A DNA stretch of 64,000 nucleotides. Origin: Bugulina stolonifera. Lineage: Eukaryota; Bryozoa; Gymnolaemata; Cheilostomatida; Bugulidae. Position 1 is the stretch's first letter. Every line of letters starts with the position of its first letter. The stretch is taken from contig OW285193.1 in the NCBI GenBank assembly GCA_935421135.1, forward strand, positions 12,200,099 to 12,264,098, written 5' to 3'. Both the position numbers and the translations under genes were made by a program. Positions 22,475-34,664 of the stretch are shown here, piece by piece. The notes beneath the pieces were generated by a model. It was not told where the DNA came from, searched no databases, and worked only from the letters and a program-made list of their open reading frames with translations.

Positions 22475-22480
22475 AATAAA
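22475..22480 (+). terminator. Possible MYCBP poly(A) signal
   Basis: AATAAA about 490 bases after the MYCBP stop, the first canonical hexamer I noted on this strand. Confidence 0.4.
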
Positions 22481-24103
22481 ATCTGAAACATTTGAAGGTT
22501 GGTTGGTTCTCTGCTACTAAGCTCAATAGATGATGCTCAAGAGATATCTGGGATTTTCAGTTGAAATTGCTAATTGTTGTGAAAATTGGCAAATTGTTTA
22601 TGTGTTCACTGTTTAGCAATATGTTGGTGTTGGCTAAAACAATTAGATTTGTCCCAGAAAGCTACTCAACTAAAGTGTTTTGGGAGTTGCCTCGCCTTTA
22701 GATTTTCGCCAATCGTTAAAGTTATCTCCTATGATTTACCAGCCTAACAACCAGATTTGGCGATAAATGAGTATCGATTAGTTGCGCCATTGAAAGGCCG
22801 GAAATTAGGATAATAATTGGGACGCCTCCAAACAAGTAGCAAAGGTATTTTACTGCTCAGTGTAGTGTTTTGTATTCATTCATTCTTCCTCCATGCTTCA
22901 TTCTACGGTATTTTGAGTATCTGCTTATTGGACCTTCAAGCAACTCTAAAAAAATATTTGCATTTTTTTAATTTGCGGTAGGGAAGGTGTCTTTGTCGTA
23001 CTGTTTTCAGCATCGCATGCAAAGGAAAGTGACTAATCTTATCTACTAACTAACTAATGCAAATATTACATATTATTTAATATGTAATATCGAATGTGGC
23101 ACAGGTCCAGAGCTAGATACCCTTCTTAACAACATCAAAACCTTTACAAGGATTGAACCCGGGCCAGTAATATGAAATTCCAGAGCTCTAGTCACTATGC
23201 CATGGCTTAAATATAACTATAATTAGATATCATATGAATGGATTTTAATTATTTTATTTATAATAATAATTACATTTTAATTTTTGGATTTTATATTGTT
23301 AAAATAACTATAAATTGTCAAATAATATTTATATATTGTATTAATTATAAAAATAATATTAATATTATATACTCAATCTGCATACACTGCACTGTTTCGG
23401 TGTTTGACAAAGATGTGAAATACACTGAGACAGTGAGAATGTATATATATAATTAATAATAACTTTAATTTTCAAAATGCACAATCGCAATGTCTAAAAT
23501 GAATCTTTTTTCCATTCTACATGGAATTATATTGATTTGAACTTATTGTCTTTTTTAATAACTATCATATGTCAATTTGTTGTGGCTCTTTCCCTGGGAG
23601 CAATGTAATCCTGAAGCACTAGCGTCTGGCACTTTGCCTAGCATGGGACTGAAGCCGCTACAATCACAGCCAACTCAGCAACACTATAAAAGGAAGCTTC
23701 AACGATCGAATGTATAGCAGCAATCAACCCATATACACACGGCTGAACAGTTCCACGACAATCTTAATATCATTTCTTACAGTTTGCTAACGAAATCCTC
23801 CTCAATGTAACCTTCATATACATTTTATATGTCATTGAAAAGAAAGTTGTTTTGTCTTATGAAGATGAAAACTGGATTGTTTTTATGTAGGCTTGCATCT
23901 GATATTACACAAATTAATGTAAAGGTCATACAGCATCTGATGGAATTGGTTTCCGACAATAATTATTTATTCTTAAAGCTAATATAATTATGCATCACCA
24001 CATTCAATTATCATAACATATATATTATATATTAGATTCAGATGGATTACGTTGTCTTTCTAGTTCTCACTGAGTCTGGTCACGACTTTGATAGTCCCAG
24101 ACA
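22481..24103. other. Intergenic region between MYCBP and CPT1
   Basis: No gene is seen. It contains a tRNA-derived SINE head (23150-23202) and a very AT-rich tract (23220-23360). The CPT1 promoter should lie at the right end. Confidence 0.45.
23140..23210 (-). mobile_element. tRNA-derived SINE head
   Basis: On the minus strand TGGCATAGTGA (23202-23192) fits the A box and GGTTCAATCC (23159-23150) fits the B box. It shares an AGAGCTCTGG stretch with the SINE-like head at 15319-15412. Spacing and flanks do not give a functional tRNA. Confidence 0.55.
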
Positions 24104-27100
24104 ATGGCGGAAGCCCATGCTGCTGTTGCTTTCTCTTTCCACGTCACACCCGAAGGTTTAGATGTCCGGTACAACCATGAGGCAATCAAGGCTGTTTGGT
24201 ACAGTGGTATTCACTCTTGGAAACTTAGATTTGTTAGATTTAAAGTAAGTAGGGAGCAAATCGTATCAAAACATTCTCGACCTATTCAATCATGTTCAAT
24301 GTGCATCTCTGGCTTCTTGTAACTCCGTCAAAATGGAAGCTTCTTGATAGGCAGAGGAAATGTATCTTATGCCTCATTGATGATGCATCATAAATCATAA
24401 TATGCGCACACCAGTGTTTGGCTATATATATATATATATCACTTGGCAACCATAGATGTCTCATCAATCAGTGACCTTGGCAGTAAACTGATCTTTTTAT
24501 ACTACCTGTGTTGTTGTATTCATGTTCCACTAATTATGGACTTTGATCTTTATAAATAGTTGATCAGTTCTTAGCCGAGTGCTAGTTAAAATATTAGTTC
24601 TTGCTCGTATTCATTCAAAATGCAAATTGTTATTCAAACTATGAACTGTATGTGTTAACATTTATGTGAAAGAACTGGTAATTTATTGTATTTGCTCAAT
24701 ATGAATATGCTATTGACTCGACATAGTTTTTGCTCAATCTATGCAGTTTATATAAAATGTTTGTTTCCCCAAAACATTAGGTGGATTCTAATATTTATTG
24801 AAATCTGCATCGCAATACATTTACTATATTGCGTTATTCATTGTAGAATCATCTAATTAATACTCTGTATCCAGCTCCCCCAATCAGCCTCTTTCTCATA
24901 TGTACACTCGTTAGCATTGCCCAGCTCTATACTCACACTGATCTCTCATATGGAGCTGTTGATAAAGTATCAACCTTCTTCCCTGAGTAAGTACTGTCCT
25001 GCATAGTTTACTTGCTTGAGGAATTTATCTGGTACTTATCCTTAAAAAAACATTGCATTACAAATCCCTGCATGTTTTTTGCAAAAATATGTTAGAACAA
25101 AATTAGTACCAATTTTATTAATAATGCAATGCATGGCCAATGTAGCATTTATGTTACGCATCTCCAATAAATGTGTGCTGCTAGACTGGTTGAAACCAGT
25201 GAAAGCTGTCTTGAGCATGTTCTTTTTCATATCAGTTCAAACGGTTGAAGTTTAGTGTACGTGTAATATATATATGTATAATACAGTACACCTATCATAC
25301 GTGTATATGGATGTTGTTGTAGCTGTGTACATGAGCAATGTGAGATTATTACTGCAGTACTGTTTGGATTGGGCGTGTGGGTAGCATACGTACTGCTGAG
25401 ACGGTACACACTCAAATTACTGCTCCTAAACCACACATGGATGTATGAACCTTTTGGAAAGATCAGCCTTCCCAATAAGATATGGCTTGGCCTAGTCAAA
25501 TTTCTACAGGGCCGAGATCCACTGCTGTACGGGTACCAGTCAGCCTTGCCTAAACTTCCAGTGCCTTCTCTGCAGGCTACCCATGACAGGGTAGGTGTAT
25601 GGATATAGTTCAGATACTGTGACTGTTTTATTACAATGGATTAACTCATGTGCTATACAGTCAATATTCACTAACATAATATCTTATTTTCACATGATAT
25701 AGTGCAACAAAATCTACTTTACATTGCAAGGTTTTAAGATTATATTTTAATAACGGTCCCTTTGATTTCATCATAACCCAAGGAATGCTCAAGCATAATA
25801 GTCATATTTTGTTAAATTTATTTCCCAATTAATCATCATCAATGGAAATGTTGCAATGAGCCATTATACCATCTTACTAATAGTAAGTAAACCTAAGTAA
25901 ATCTATGTAGTATTATACGACAGTAGCATATATAATATCGATATGAGAATGTTATTAACCCTACGGCCTACATGATGGACGTGTTATAAGTGTTGCCACA
26001 CTATCTAGTAAATAATACTTCAAAGTTCAAGGTCATATATGTGTGTAGTTGCTCTCATTTCTCTGCAGTATCTGAGGTCAGTCCGCCCACTTATGAATGA
26101 CGAGGAATATGGAAAGATGGTTGTACTAGGAGATGAGTTTCTCAAAGGCATTGGTAACAAGTTACAGAGATATCTAATACTCAAGTCATGGTGGGCTACT
26201 AATTATGTCACAGACTGGTGGGAAGAGTATGTGTACCTGAGGGGCAGGTCTCCTATCATGGTCAACTCTAACTACTATGGAATTGTAAGTACCACTGTTA
26301 TTGTAGTGTAAGTATGTAGTCATATAAGTACCACTGTAGTGTAAGTATGTAGTTATACAAGTACTACTGTAATGTAAGTGCGTGGTGTTGTAAGCACAGG
26401 ATCTTGTAAGTACAATGTACACAAGCACTTGGTGCATATACTGTAGTATTAAATCACATCAATACAGTTGGTTTTCATTAGTGTTAATTTAACCTCATTT
26501 TCTGAGTCAGTACATACTGTTACGCTAGCAGCCTAGCAATATTATATCCATCTACCAGTATTTCTAGTCATAATATAATATATATAATATAATATAATTA
26601 TAGAAATACATGCATCTTTGCAGGCTTCTGCTATATATAACATGCATTGCTGTTATTATTAATATTATGATATATTTTTTGCATGAAAATTTGTTTATAA
26701 GCGGCTAAAGACTCTACATGTATAAAGAGAATGGGCAAACCCCCTTAGCCTCATGCGATATTATAGTATACATGTATTTTATATTACATGGATTTATTTG
26801 GTACATGTATAGTGCATGTATACAGAGCCTAATGAATTCAATTACATACATATACATGTATAACGTGGATGAGAAATGTTCATTCATCTAACTATAATAA
26901 TTACCATCTTCTTACTCATTGTACAGGATGCCATATTTCATTCTGACACTGCCATACAAGCTGCCAGAGCTGGGAATATGGTATACTCTTTCCTACAGTT
27001 TAAGGAGATGATAGAGCATGAAACTCACAAGCCTGTAAGCACACACATAGCATTAATCACTCTACAATAGTTACTAAGACTGCGCTAAGGAGCCCATAAG

Positions 27101-30100
27101 TTCAATCATAAATTCACAGCTCTTGTCCATAAAGTGTGCCTGTGTGCTCCAATAGAGTATAATTTTGGTAAAATATGCGAGGCATCTCCAGTCAAGTTTT
27201 AGTACTTGGCCTATGGATAGCTTGTAAATTTACATTGGCTAATGCTGTATTACCTCTGCTTGTTTAGATCTAATGTAGATCCATGTAGTGTAGTGTGTTT
27301 TACAGAGAAAATCTGCGGTATACTATAGCAATGTTAGTAGACAGACAAGTTGCCATGTAGTGTACCCCATTTATATACAAGTCTTAGAGATGTCACGGGA
27401 TGAATATTCTGTTTTCAGCTGATGGTTAACAAGACGGTTCCTCTCTGCTCTACTCAGTATGAGAGGATGTTTAACTTAACCAGAATTCCTGGAGAGGAAA
27501 CAGGTAGGTGACTCTTGGTAGTCTGCTGACTCACTGAGATCTTATAGAGCCTCTGCTTTACATTTACAAAAGTTTCTGAGATCTTCTACGAGAATCTCTC
27601 TTCCTTGACGTTTAATAAGTTAGTGATAACTGCTGCCAACTGGTAAAATGTATGTTCATTGTAAATGAGAACAAGTCTTTTGCATATATTTTAACAGATA
27701 CACTGGTACAAGCCAAAGGTCTCAACTATATAGTCGTCTATCACAAGGGTCGTTACTTCAAAGTTTACACTCACAGTAATGGAGCCCTGCTCTCTCCTAG
27801 GAACCTTGAATAGTAAGTCACTGGCCAGCTTTGAAGTACACATGTACACATGTATATCTTATACTTGTATTTCAATACTCCTGTTACATCCATGCCATTG
27901 GGGCGCTGCCACACTATATGTGTGTACAATGTCTGTAATATCATGACTACAAGCAGTTTTGACTGGTTGAGCGGTCATCTTTGAAAGGAACACTATTAGT
28001 TTTGTTGAAAATACTGAGTTTATGACCCATTGAAATCAGGATGTGTTTTTCACATACTGTTTGTTATCTACAGTGTAGTATCATACATGTATCTCTCATA
28101 GCATATTACCCTATTGTATGCGGATAATACCCAATAACTTGTTTTCTCCATTTCTTCGAAAAACATTGTATGAAGACCACTTTAGAATGATCACAAAGCA
28201 GGTAACTAACTGATTGTACACGTAATTTAATAGCCTATTCCAACAAATTCTTAACGACCAAAGCGTACCATGTAAGGGAGAGGAACGCTTGGCGGCCCTA
28301 ACAGCAGGCGAGCGTGTGCCTTGGGCGAAGGCTAGGAAGAAATACTTCAGCTCTGGAGTAAATTCGCAATCTCTGGGAACGCTAGAGAAGGCTTCATTCA
28401 TCCTTTGTTTAGATGAAGAGGAACACCGCTATGATCCTGTGAGTTTTACGGCTATCAATATTGAAATAACATCAAATGTATAACCTGTCTCCTACCCTTG
28501 GAACTAGTGGTTTGTAGTAAATGTCTTATAAACTGCTGAATTGTTTAAAAACACACCATGAAATCCACATACATATTAGTTGTGATTAGTATTGAAACAC
28601 CTCACATAGATTCGCACTTGCATTCTTTGCATTTATGCACTGCAGGAGGACCCTGACAAGCTGGACACGTATGCCAGGTCCATGCTACATGGCAAGTGCT
28701 ACAACCGCTGGTTTGACAAGAGTTTCAACCTCGTCATCACAGCCAATGGTAGAGTAGGTTTCAATGCAGAACATTCCTGGTGAGTCCATTTTAAGAATCT
28801 CCGCTTTCCTCTCTCAACTCATATGTTGTATTTTTTGTTAAAGATAGTATCGATGCCTGCAGGTTGGTATAACATTCGGCACGTGTATTGACTAAATGAC
28901 TAAATACATGTATTAGATTTAATAGGCACATATACCAAGGGTTGCCTTCCCTTGCTAGTAGTTTAGCCTGTATCATAATCATATTGTGATATACACAGGG
29001 CTGATGCTCCCATCATGTCTCAACAGTGGGAGTATTCATTTTGGGCTGATCATTCGGTACTAGGGTAAGAGCTGTGTGGGCAACTGAGGCTATTTGCTAG
29101 TAGAGATGTCTCAGTTAACGCCCCCACATTTGTGCATGTCAGTCATGGTGCTCGGGTTGTGTTCAATCATATTCATGTTCAGTTTGAGCTTCACCTAATA
29201 TACTACTGTTAGGTATAGCGTCTGCTGTTTGTGGCACACTTGTATGGTGACATCACTTATGTGTCAACATTAACTAACAAGTTAACATTCAGCAATCAAC
29301 GCTTCTAAAATCTGTTGAGAACCAGTCGTTGACTTAAAATGCTCAACAAATAGCGTCCAGCAGTTCTTGTGGATGTCAGCGTAGAAGTTGATGCTTTAGA
29401 TTATTTTCCTGCTTGTTTTGTTAGACTATTCAAATCCTACTAATAATTTGCTTATTTCACTCCGTCATTCAGGGCCGATGCTCCGATACTTTCTTCACTA
29501 GGCGAGTACGCCTCGTACTATGACTTTACCAATAAGTAAATATATGTAAACCTTGTCTCCAGCGTTGTGACTTTGTTATGTTTTATACACTGCTGTCTAG
29601 AGCCTATGCTAATCATAAGTTGCATCTTAGCACTTTGTGTTGTTCTAGCCACTTTGTATTGTATTCAGATGATGTAACTTATGAGTAGAAAGTTATTAGT
29701 AGTTAGTATGCTCACTCTAACAACTGAAGGTGAGCTCTTACTCGGAGCCCTGATTGAGCAAATATATGAAATGAAGTTAGCTATAATATATGGTGTAAGA
29801 CACGCACACCCTTGGGTTAAAAATTATTTAATTTTTAAAAATTTGATTTTCTCAGTTGCTGTTGCTCCAGAGTGCAACCAAAATATGTGCAAAGCATTTA
29901 TCTAATTAACCAATCAGATGCAGTTGCTTGTAGTGCCATCTATGCTGTAGTATCTAATAGACGTATTTGCTGCTTCTAGAACTGCATGCGTTCCCTTGAT
30001 GCTATTGTAGTTGCTATCTTGCCTTCCGCTTTCATATCATTGCAGTCGCTGTGCTACAAATGTAGTTATTTTTTTCTGACAACACAAAGTTCTCTCCACT

Positions 30101-33100
30101 GTTGCAATGTGCAAGCATGTAACTGGATGGAATCCCTTTTGCTACTTGTAAACATCAATGGTCATATAAATAACTCCCAGCATTCAATATCAAGCTTCTA
30201 AACCCAAACAGATGTAAGAAATTTTAACGGTTCTTGTTAAACATTGCCAATTACGACCTTGTAATTCGTTATAATGTGATAGCATACTGCAGTTTTGTAT
30301 TTTTGATTTGATATTAAAAGTTGCACACTGTTCAATGTAGCGATCTACCTATTAAAATAGCCTTTAATAGTGCGTTGTCATAGGTCGTATATACTGGAGT
30401 AGGCCTAACAATATAGCAATGGTATATTTACTATAGATACACTGATGATGGACATTGTAAAGGGGAAATAGCAGACGAGGTGTTTCCTCCAATCAGATTG
30501 CAGTGGAATATTCCGACTGAGTGCGAAGAAGTGATAGAGTCTAGCCTCAGAACTGCCCTTGCTATAGCTAACGATGTCGACCTTCACATTGAGGTCAGCA
30601 TTTACCTTAATAATGGATTGAATATTAAGTACTATATATACATTTGAATTTTGCACATTACATTATTGTTCATCATAGTCCAGCAAGAATCTCAGAATTG
30701 TTAATAAAATATTTTGTATTAGGCTAAATGGATTATTCGTTGTCTACTGATGGATACTGTTTTGTATGGTCTTGTTATACAACGTACATATGTATTATGC
30801 AGCATTGCATTACTGACTAGTTTGTTCATTTATGAACGAACTAGTCAGTAATGCAATGCTGTATAATACATACATTCGTACTTGGGAATCGTCCAACCTT
30901 CTTCCAATATCTGTGTGTATCATAAAAGGATCTTTAGTCTCTATCTACAGAAATTCAAATTTATAAGTTGGCAGAATATGCAAGCCAATTGTTTCTACCT
31001 TATGTATACTACCCTCTGTATGTACATGCAAGTATAATCCTAATAATGTACACACACGTGTGTAGATCCAGGTGTAGTGAATATTTAGTGCCAAAATGTG
31101 ATGGATTTGTACTGATATTGCAATAATGATTACATAAATATTGTTTATTACAATGTTTTTTGTTGTGTAGCCTATAAGAGGTTTTGGCAAAGGGGTGATG
31201 AAGAAATGTCGAATTAGCCCAGATGCCTTTATTCAACTCTCCCTACAGCTGGCATACTTCAGGGTGAGTACAACATTTCCTTCCTCTCCCTACCTTGCGA
31301 CGATTGCTCCCACATTGTCCTCCTTCCAGAACTAGAAAGCTAATCCTGGATTAGAGGTTCAACTAAATTTGGGAGGGGGATTTTTAGCCAAATCAATGAC
31401 GGAGTCAAAGCCATCTCAGTGCTAACTGAGTAACTGTGTCTTATTGAAAAGGTTTTTATACACAAAGAATGTAGTTATAATCCGCCATGGATATTGTGTT
31501 TCTGCTGTTACAACTTGGAGATACATGTACATGAATGTAGTATGACATTCTCAACTCACTTGTGTGTCATGTATTCATGGTAATATTGTATGTATGAGTA
31601 TCAGTAGTAATGGGAGTATATTACATGTATATTCATTGCATTGGATTGCCAGGACGCTCGGAAATTCTGCCTCACCTACGAGGCGTCCATGACGAGACTG
31701 TTCCGGGAAGGAAGGACAGAGACCGTACGATCTTGTACTACAGATGCCGCTAACTTTGCTAGAGCTATGGACAGCGGAGAACATTCCGTGAGTGTTAATA
31801 ACAAACTCAGCAAGTTTGCATTGTAACCATGGATCATATACACTGGCGTATGGCCTAAGTGTACATATATATGTACATGTACATACTTGACAATATTCGC
31901 CTATTATAAAGCACAGCGTTCATGTAAAATAATCTAACTTACAAGAAGTGAAAGGCATGTTGCATATATATAGAAAATGGAAACTGGTAATTCATCTTTT
32001 CTATTTATTAAATTACTGCTCTGAGCATCTTACAAGTATAACAGTATATAGCACTACTACCAAGTACTGGTAACATTCTGTTAGAGTTGTTACCTGTTCT
32101 GTCGTATGTAACACATGTTATTGCATCATCAACTTGCCTAACTCCTATGGGTATATATATGTAGCTAATGATATTTCTGTTCTCTAGAATGAAGAACTGA
32201 AGAAGCTGCTAAATATAGCCTGTGAAACCCACCAGAAGGGATACAAGGATGCCATGACTGGGAAGGGTATAGATAGACATCTCTTCTGTCTGTATGTTGT
32301 CTCCAAATACCTTGGGCAAGACTCTCCTTTCCTCCAGAAAGTGCTTAGTGAGCCATGGCGACTGAGTACCAGTCAAGTAGGTATTTTACACGTGGCATTC
32401 ACACTTTTAATGCCCTGTGGTTGTCCTCTCTCGCCACATATTAGTGTTCCTGGCACATATACAAAACTCAGCCTCTTGCAGCTTGCACTGCCAGGTGCCA
32501 GTGCTGGCCAACTCCCTGTGAGAAAGGCCCAAATGACATGGCCTTTTTTGGCAGGGGAGGAGGAGTTGCCTTGAAACCATGCTGGCTTGCATGACCTCAA
32601 GGACTTTTATATGAGGCACAGAAGAAATTGTGGCTGGATGCTCTTCCTAACACCACCCTGACCGGGAATCGAACCGGGAACCTTCAGCATGAAAGCTCAG
32701 CAAACCCTTAGGCCACGGCTGCTCCCTTTTACTAGCACATATACAGCCACTGGTGTATTCTCCAACTAGATGCCATTGGGTCTTGGCTTGTATACACCAT
32801 GTTGTATTTCTAGACCCCACATTCTCAGATGAACTTAGTAGATGTAGCTAAGAATCCAGACCTGGTGTGTGCTGGAGGTGGGTTTGGGCCGGTGTCTGAT
32901 GATGGCTATGGCGTATCCTACATTGTAGCAGGAGAGGACACTCTCTTTTTCCACGTTTCCTCGAAGACCTCTTGTCCAACCACCGTAAGTTTACTTTTAC
33001 ATAATTGTACCAAACCATTTGATTTATATACCATTGGTAATTCCAGATATTCCATGATATTATGTATCGCTGCTACTTAGTAGTCCTTAGTAGTGCATAG

Positions 33101-33478
33101 ACATTCATACTCTCTCTCCTTCACTCTTGTGAAACGTTTTGTAGTGCTGCACTTTAAAATGAAATTTATACAATTTTAAATACAATTTGAATATTCTTGT
33201 TGAGCTGAAACTACTAGTTATTATTGCTAAATTGGAGTCATTTGATTCTGTTTGTTGTGGATTACTGTTTCTGTTAGCATCCTGTGTTGTGGAACCAACT
33301 GGTGTATTATGTCATGGAACCTGGCTGATGTATTCTATGTCGTTGAAACCTATCGATACTCACAGTTCTAATTCTCTTTCTATTTATTTAGAACTCGAGA
33401 CGTTTCTCTGGGAGAATCCAGCAAGCTATGAAGGATATCCACAACCTTTGTAACCCTCAACCACCAACAAACCAGTAG
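24104..33478 (+). CDS. CPT1: Carnitine O-palmitoyltransferase 1
   Basis: Exons: 24104-24244, 24847-24986, 25323-25590, 26069-26284, 26927-27034, 27419-27503, 27698-27812, 28234-28438, 28646-28779, 28999-29064 (or 29473-29535), 30437-30593, 31171-31263, 31653-31787, 32188-32376, 32814-32984, 33392-33478; 769 residues against 773 in human CPT1A. The enzyme moves long-chain acyl groups from CoA to carnitine on the outer mitochondrial membrane. Features: N-terminus [10 protein letters not shown] keeping Glu3 and His5, linked in mammals to malonyl-CoA inhibition; two membrane segments (near [16 protein letters not shown] and [14 protein letters not shown]); catalytic His at about residue 469 in FNAEHSWADAP; carnitine-site motif EPWRLSTSQ. 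It retains the N-terminal regulatory region, so it is CPT1, not CPT2. The exon after the catalytic His exists in two versions. Confidence 0.96.
26285..26405. repeat. Short degenerate tandem repeats in a CPT1 intron
   Basis: About three diverged copies of a ~39-bp unit (GTAAGTA...CCACTGTAGTGTAAGTATGTAGT) directly follow the 5' splice site of the exon ending at 26284, so the intron contains several extra GTAAGT-like strings. Confidence 0.6.
28999..29064 (+). CDS. CPT1 alternative exon A
   Basis: The 66-nt exon encodes [22 protein letters not shown], the same length as the single human segment. It enters and leaves in phase 2, with good AG and GTAAGA splice sites. It follows the catalytic histidine exon directly. 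Confidence 0.85.
29473..29535 (+). CDS. CPT1 alternative exon B
   Basis: The 63-nt exon lies 408 bases after exon A and encodes [21 protein letters not shown]. It has the same entry and exit phase, a TTCAG acceptor and a GTAAAT donor, and shares the ADAPI start with exon A, so it is a duplicated exon. Either one joins in frame to Y-T-D-D-G-H-C in the next exon. Skipping one is inferred; including both would also stay in frame. Confidence 0.82.
30790..30871. repeat. Near-perfect 40-bp-arm hairpin in a CPT1 intron
   Basis: Arms 30790-30829 and 30832-30871 are inverted copies with two mismatches and a 2-base loop. It may be a miniature foldback element or a recent palindromic duplication. No gene is inside. 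Confidence 0.85.
32390..32726 (-). mobile_element. tRNA-derived SINE in a CPT1 intron
   Basis: On the minus strand the head starts GGGAGCAGCCGTGGCC with A box TGGCCTAAGGG (32715-32705) and B box GGTTCGATTCC (32675-32665), both exact matches to the polymerase III consensus. Downstream it contains GGAAGAGCATCCAGCC, which resembles a conserved core known from some mollusc SINEs (from memory). The tail end is uncertain; 32390 is approximate. Confidence 0.7.
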
Positions 33479-34664
33479 CCACCACCAAGTAACTAAATAA
33501 CTAACTAAAAACAACTTGAAAATGATTTCGTTTCTGGCAATCAATTAAACACACTAATATTCTACAACGATTTGAGAACAAGTCATTGTATATTATTCAA
33601 ATATACAAAATGTTTTGGGAATCATGATTTGTTATCACATTTATATTATGGATTTTGGCATTTGTTGCACTGTGTCAACACTCTCACCAATTACTGCTGA
33701 TGACTTCCTCAAGGCTCAGGCATCTTTATACATGTCATATACAACTAGTACTCCTGGTTCACTGTCTAATATACAAGTCAGATCTTTTAATAATATGATA
33801 ATCATGACGCTTTTTGTTTCTTATTTTAAACAGCATACAACTGAAGTTACTCAATCAAGGCACAACAAACATTTAATTTTTCAATCTCATTTGTTTTTGT
33901 GGAATATGATAATTATGTTAGTAGAATGTTATACTGCTGTATGGTTTGATTTCAGGTAGTTATTTTGTAGTATCTATGTACATATTGCATCTACTGCACT
34001 AGGTATGTTATCACTTTATCCTCTGTAGCTTTAGACAAGGCAGAAGTTTTTAACTCTGAACATTTAATTTCTGTAAGGATGTTGATCAGGCTCTATAAGA
34101 CCATTCTGAGATTTCATGGCAAAGCAGTTTTTTTTTATTAAATCAATTTAGGTTTATTTTTCACAATCCAACTACAGACTATTGGTTTTTTGTTTGGCAA
34201 CTATTTTAGTGACTTCCTGGGAATAATTTTAATCATCTTATATGAGAACATAATTTAAACCAAAAATAATAAATATTATGAAACTTGTATAACATTATAC
34301 CATTATGCATTCTGTACTGCTTAAATTCCCGGAAGCAGTTTTTAGTCTAGTCTCCACAGAGCCATGGTATGTTGTGTATCTACCAGGTTACTACAGTTAT
34401 CTAGGTTTACACTGTAGTTATATAAAACAAAGTTTGATAGCTTCTCCTAAAGCTACTGCAAGTTAGTAGAATTCGTGAATAGCTTTAGAGTTGTCAATTG
34501 TACTAGTGGGCACCTGTTGTGTACTTTTCAATTGCATTAGTGGACACCTGTTGGACTTGTCAATGTACTAGTGGACACCTGTTGTGTCGTCTTTTGCTAC
34601 ATACCTGGATGTTATATCAACATAACTGTCTCTATACCTTTCTAGTGCAACTATAAACACCATC
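33479..34664. other. Region between CPT1 and the first nucleoplasmin-like gene
   Basis: No coding exon is supported. It holds three diverged copies of a ~33-bp unit with AGTGGACACCTGTTG at about 34494-34591. A splice acceptor (TTTCTAG) just before 34646 suggests that the next gene has an untranslated first exon somewhere in this stretch. Confidence 0.45.
34494..34591. repeat. Three-copy tandem repeat upstream of the nucleoplasmin-like gene
   Basis: Three imperfect copies of (T)CAATTGTACTAGTGG-ACACCTGTTG lie within 170 bp of the start codon. This could be promoter or 5' intron sequence. Confidence 0.6.

Noticed and set aside
33615..33959. 114-codon frame after CPT1
   Set aside because: AT-rich, low-complexity peptide with no homologue recognised; lies in the CPT1 3' flank.
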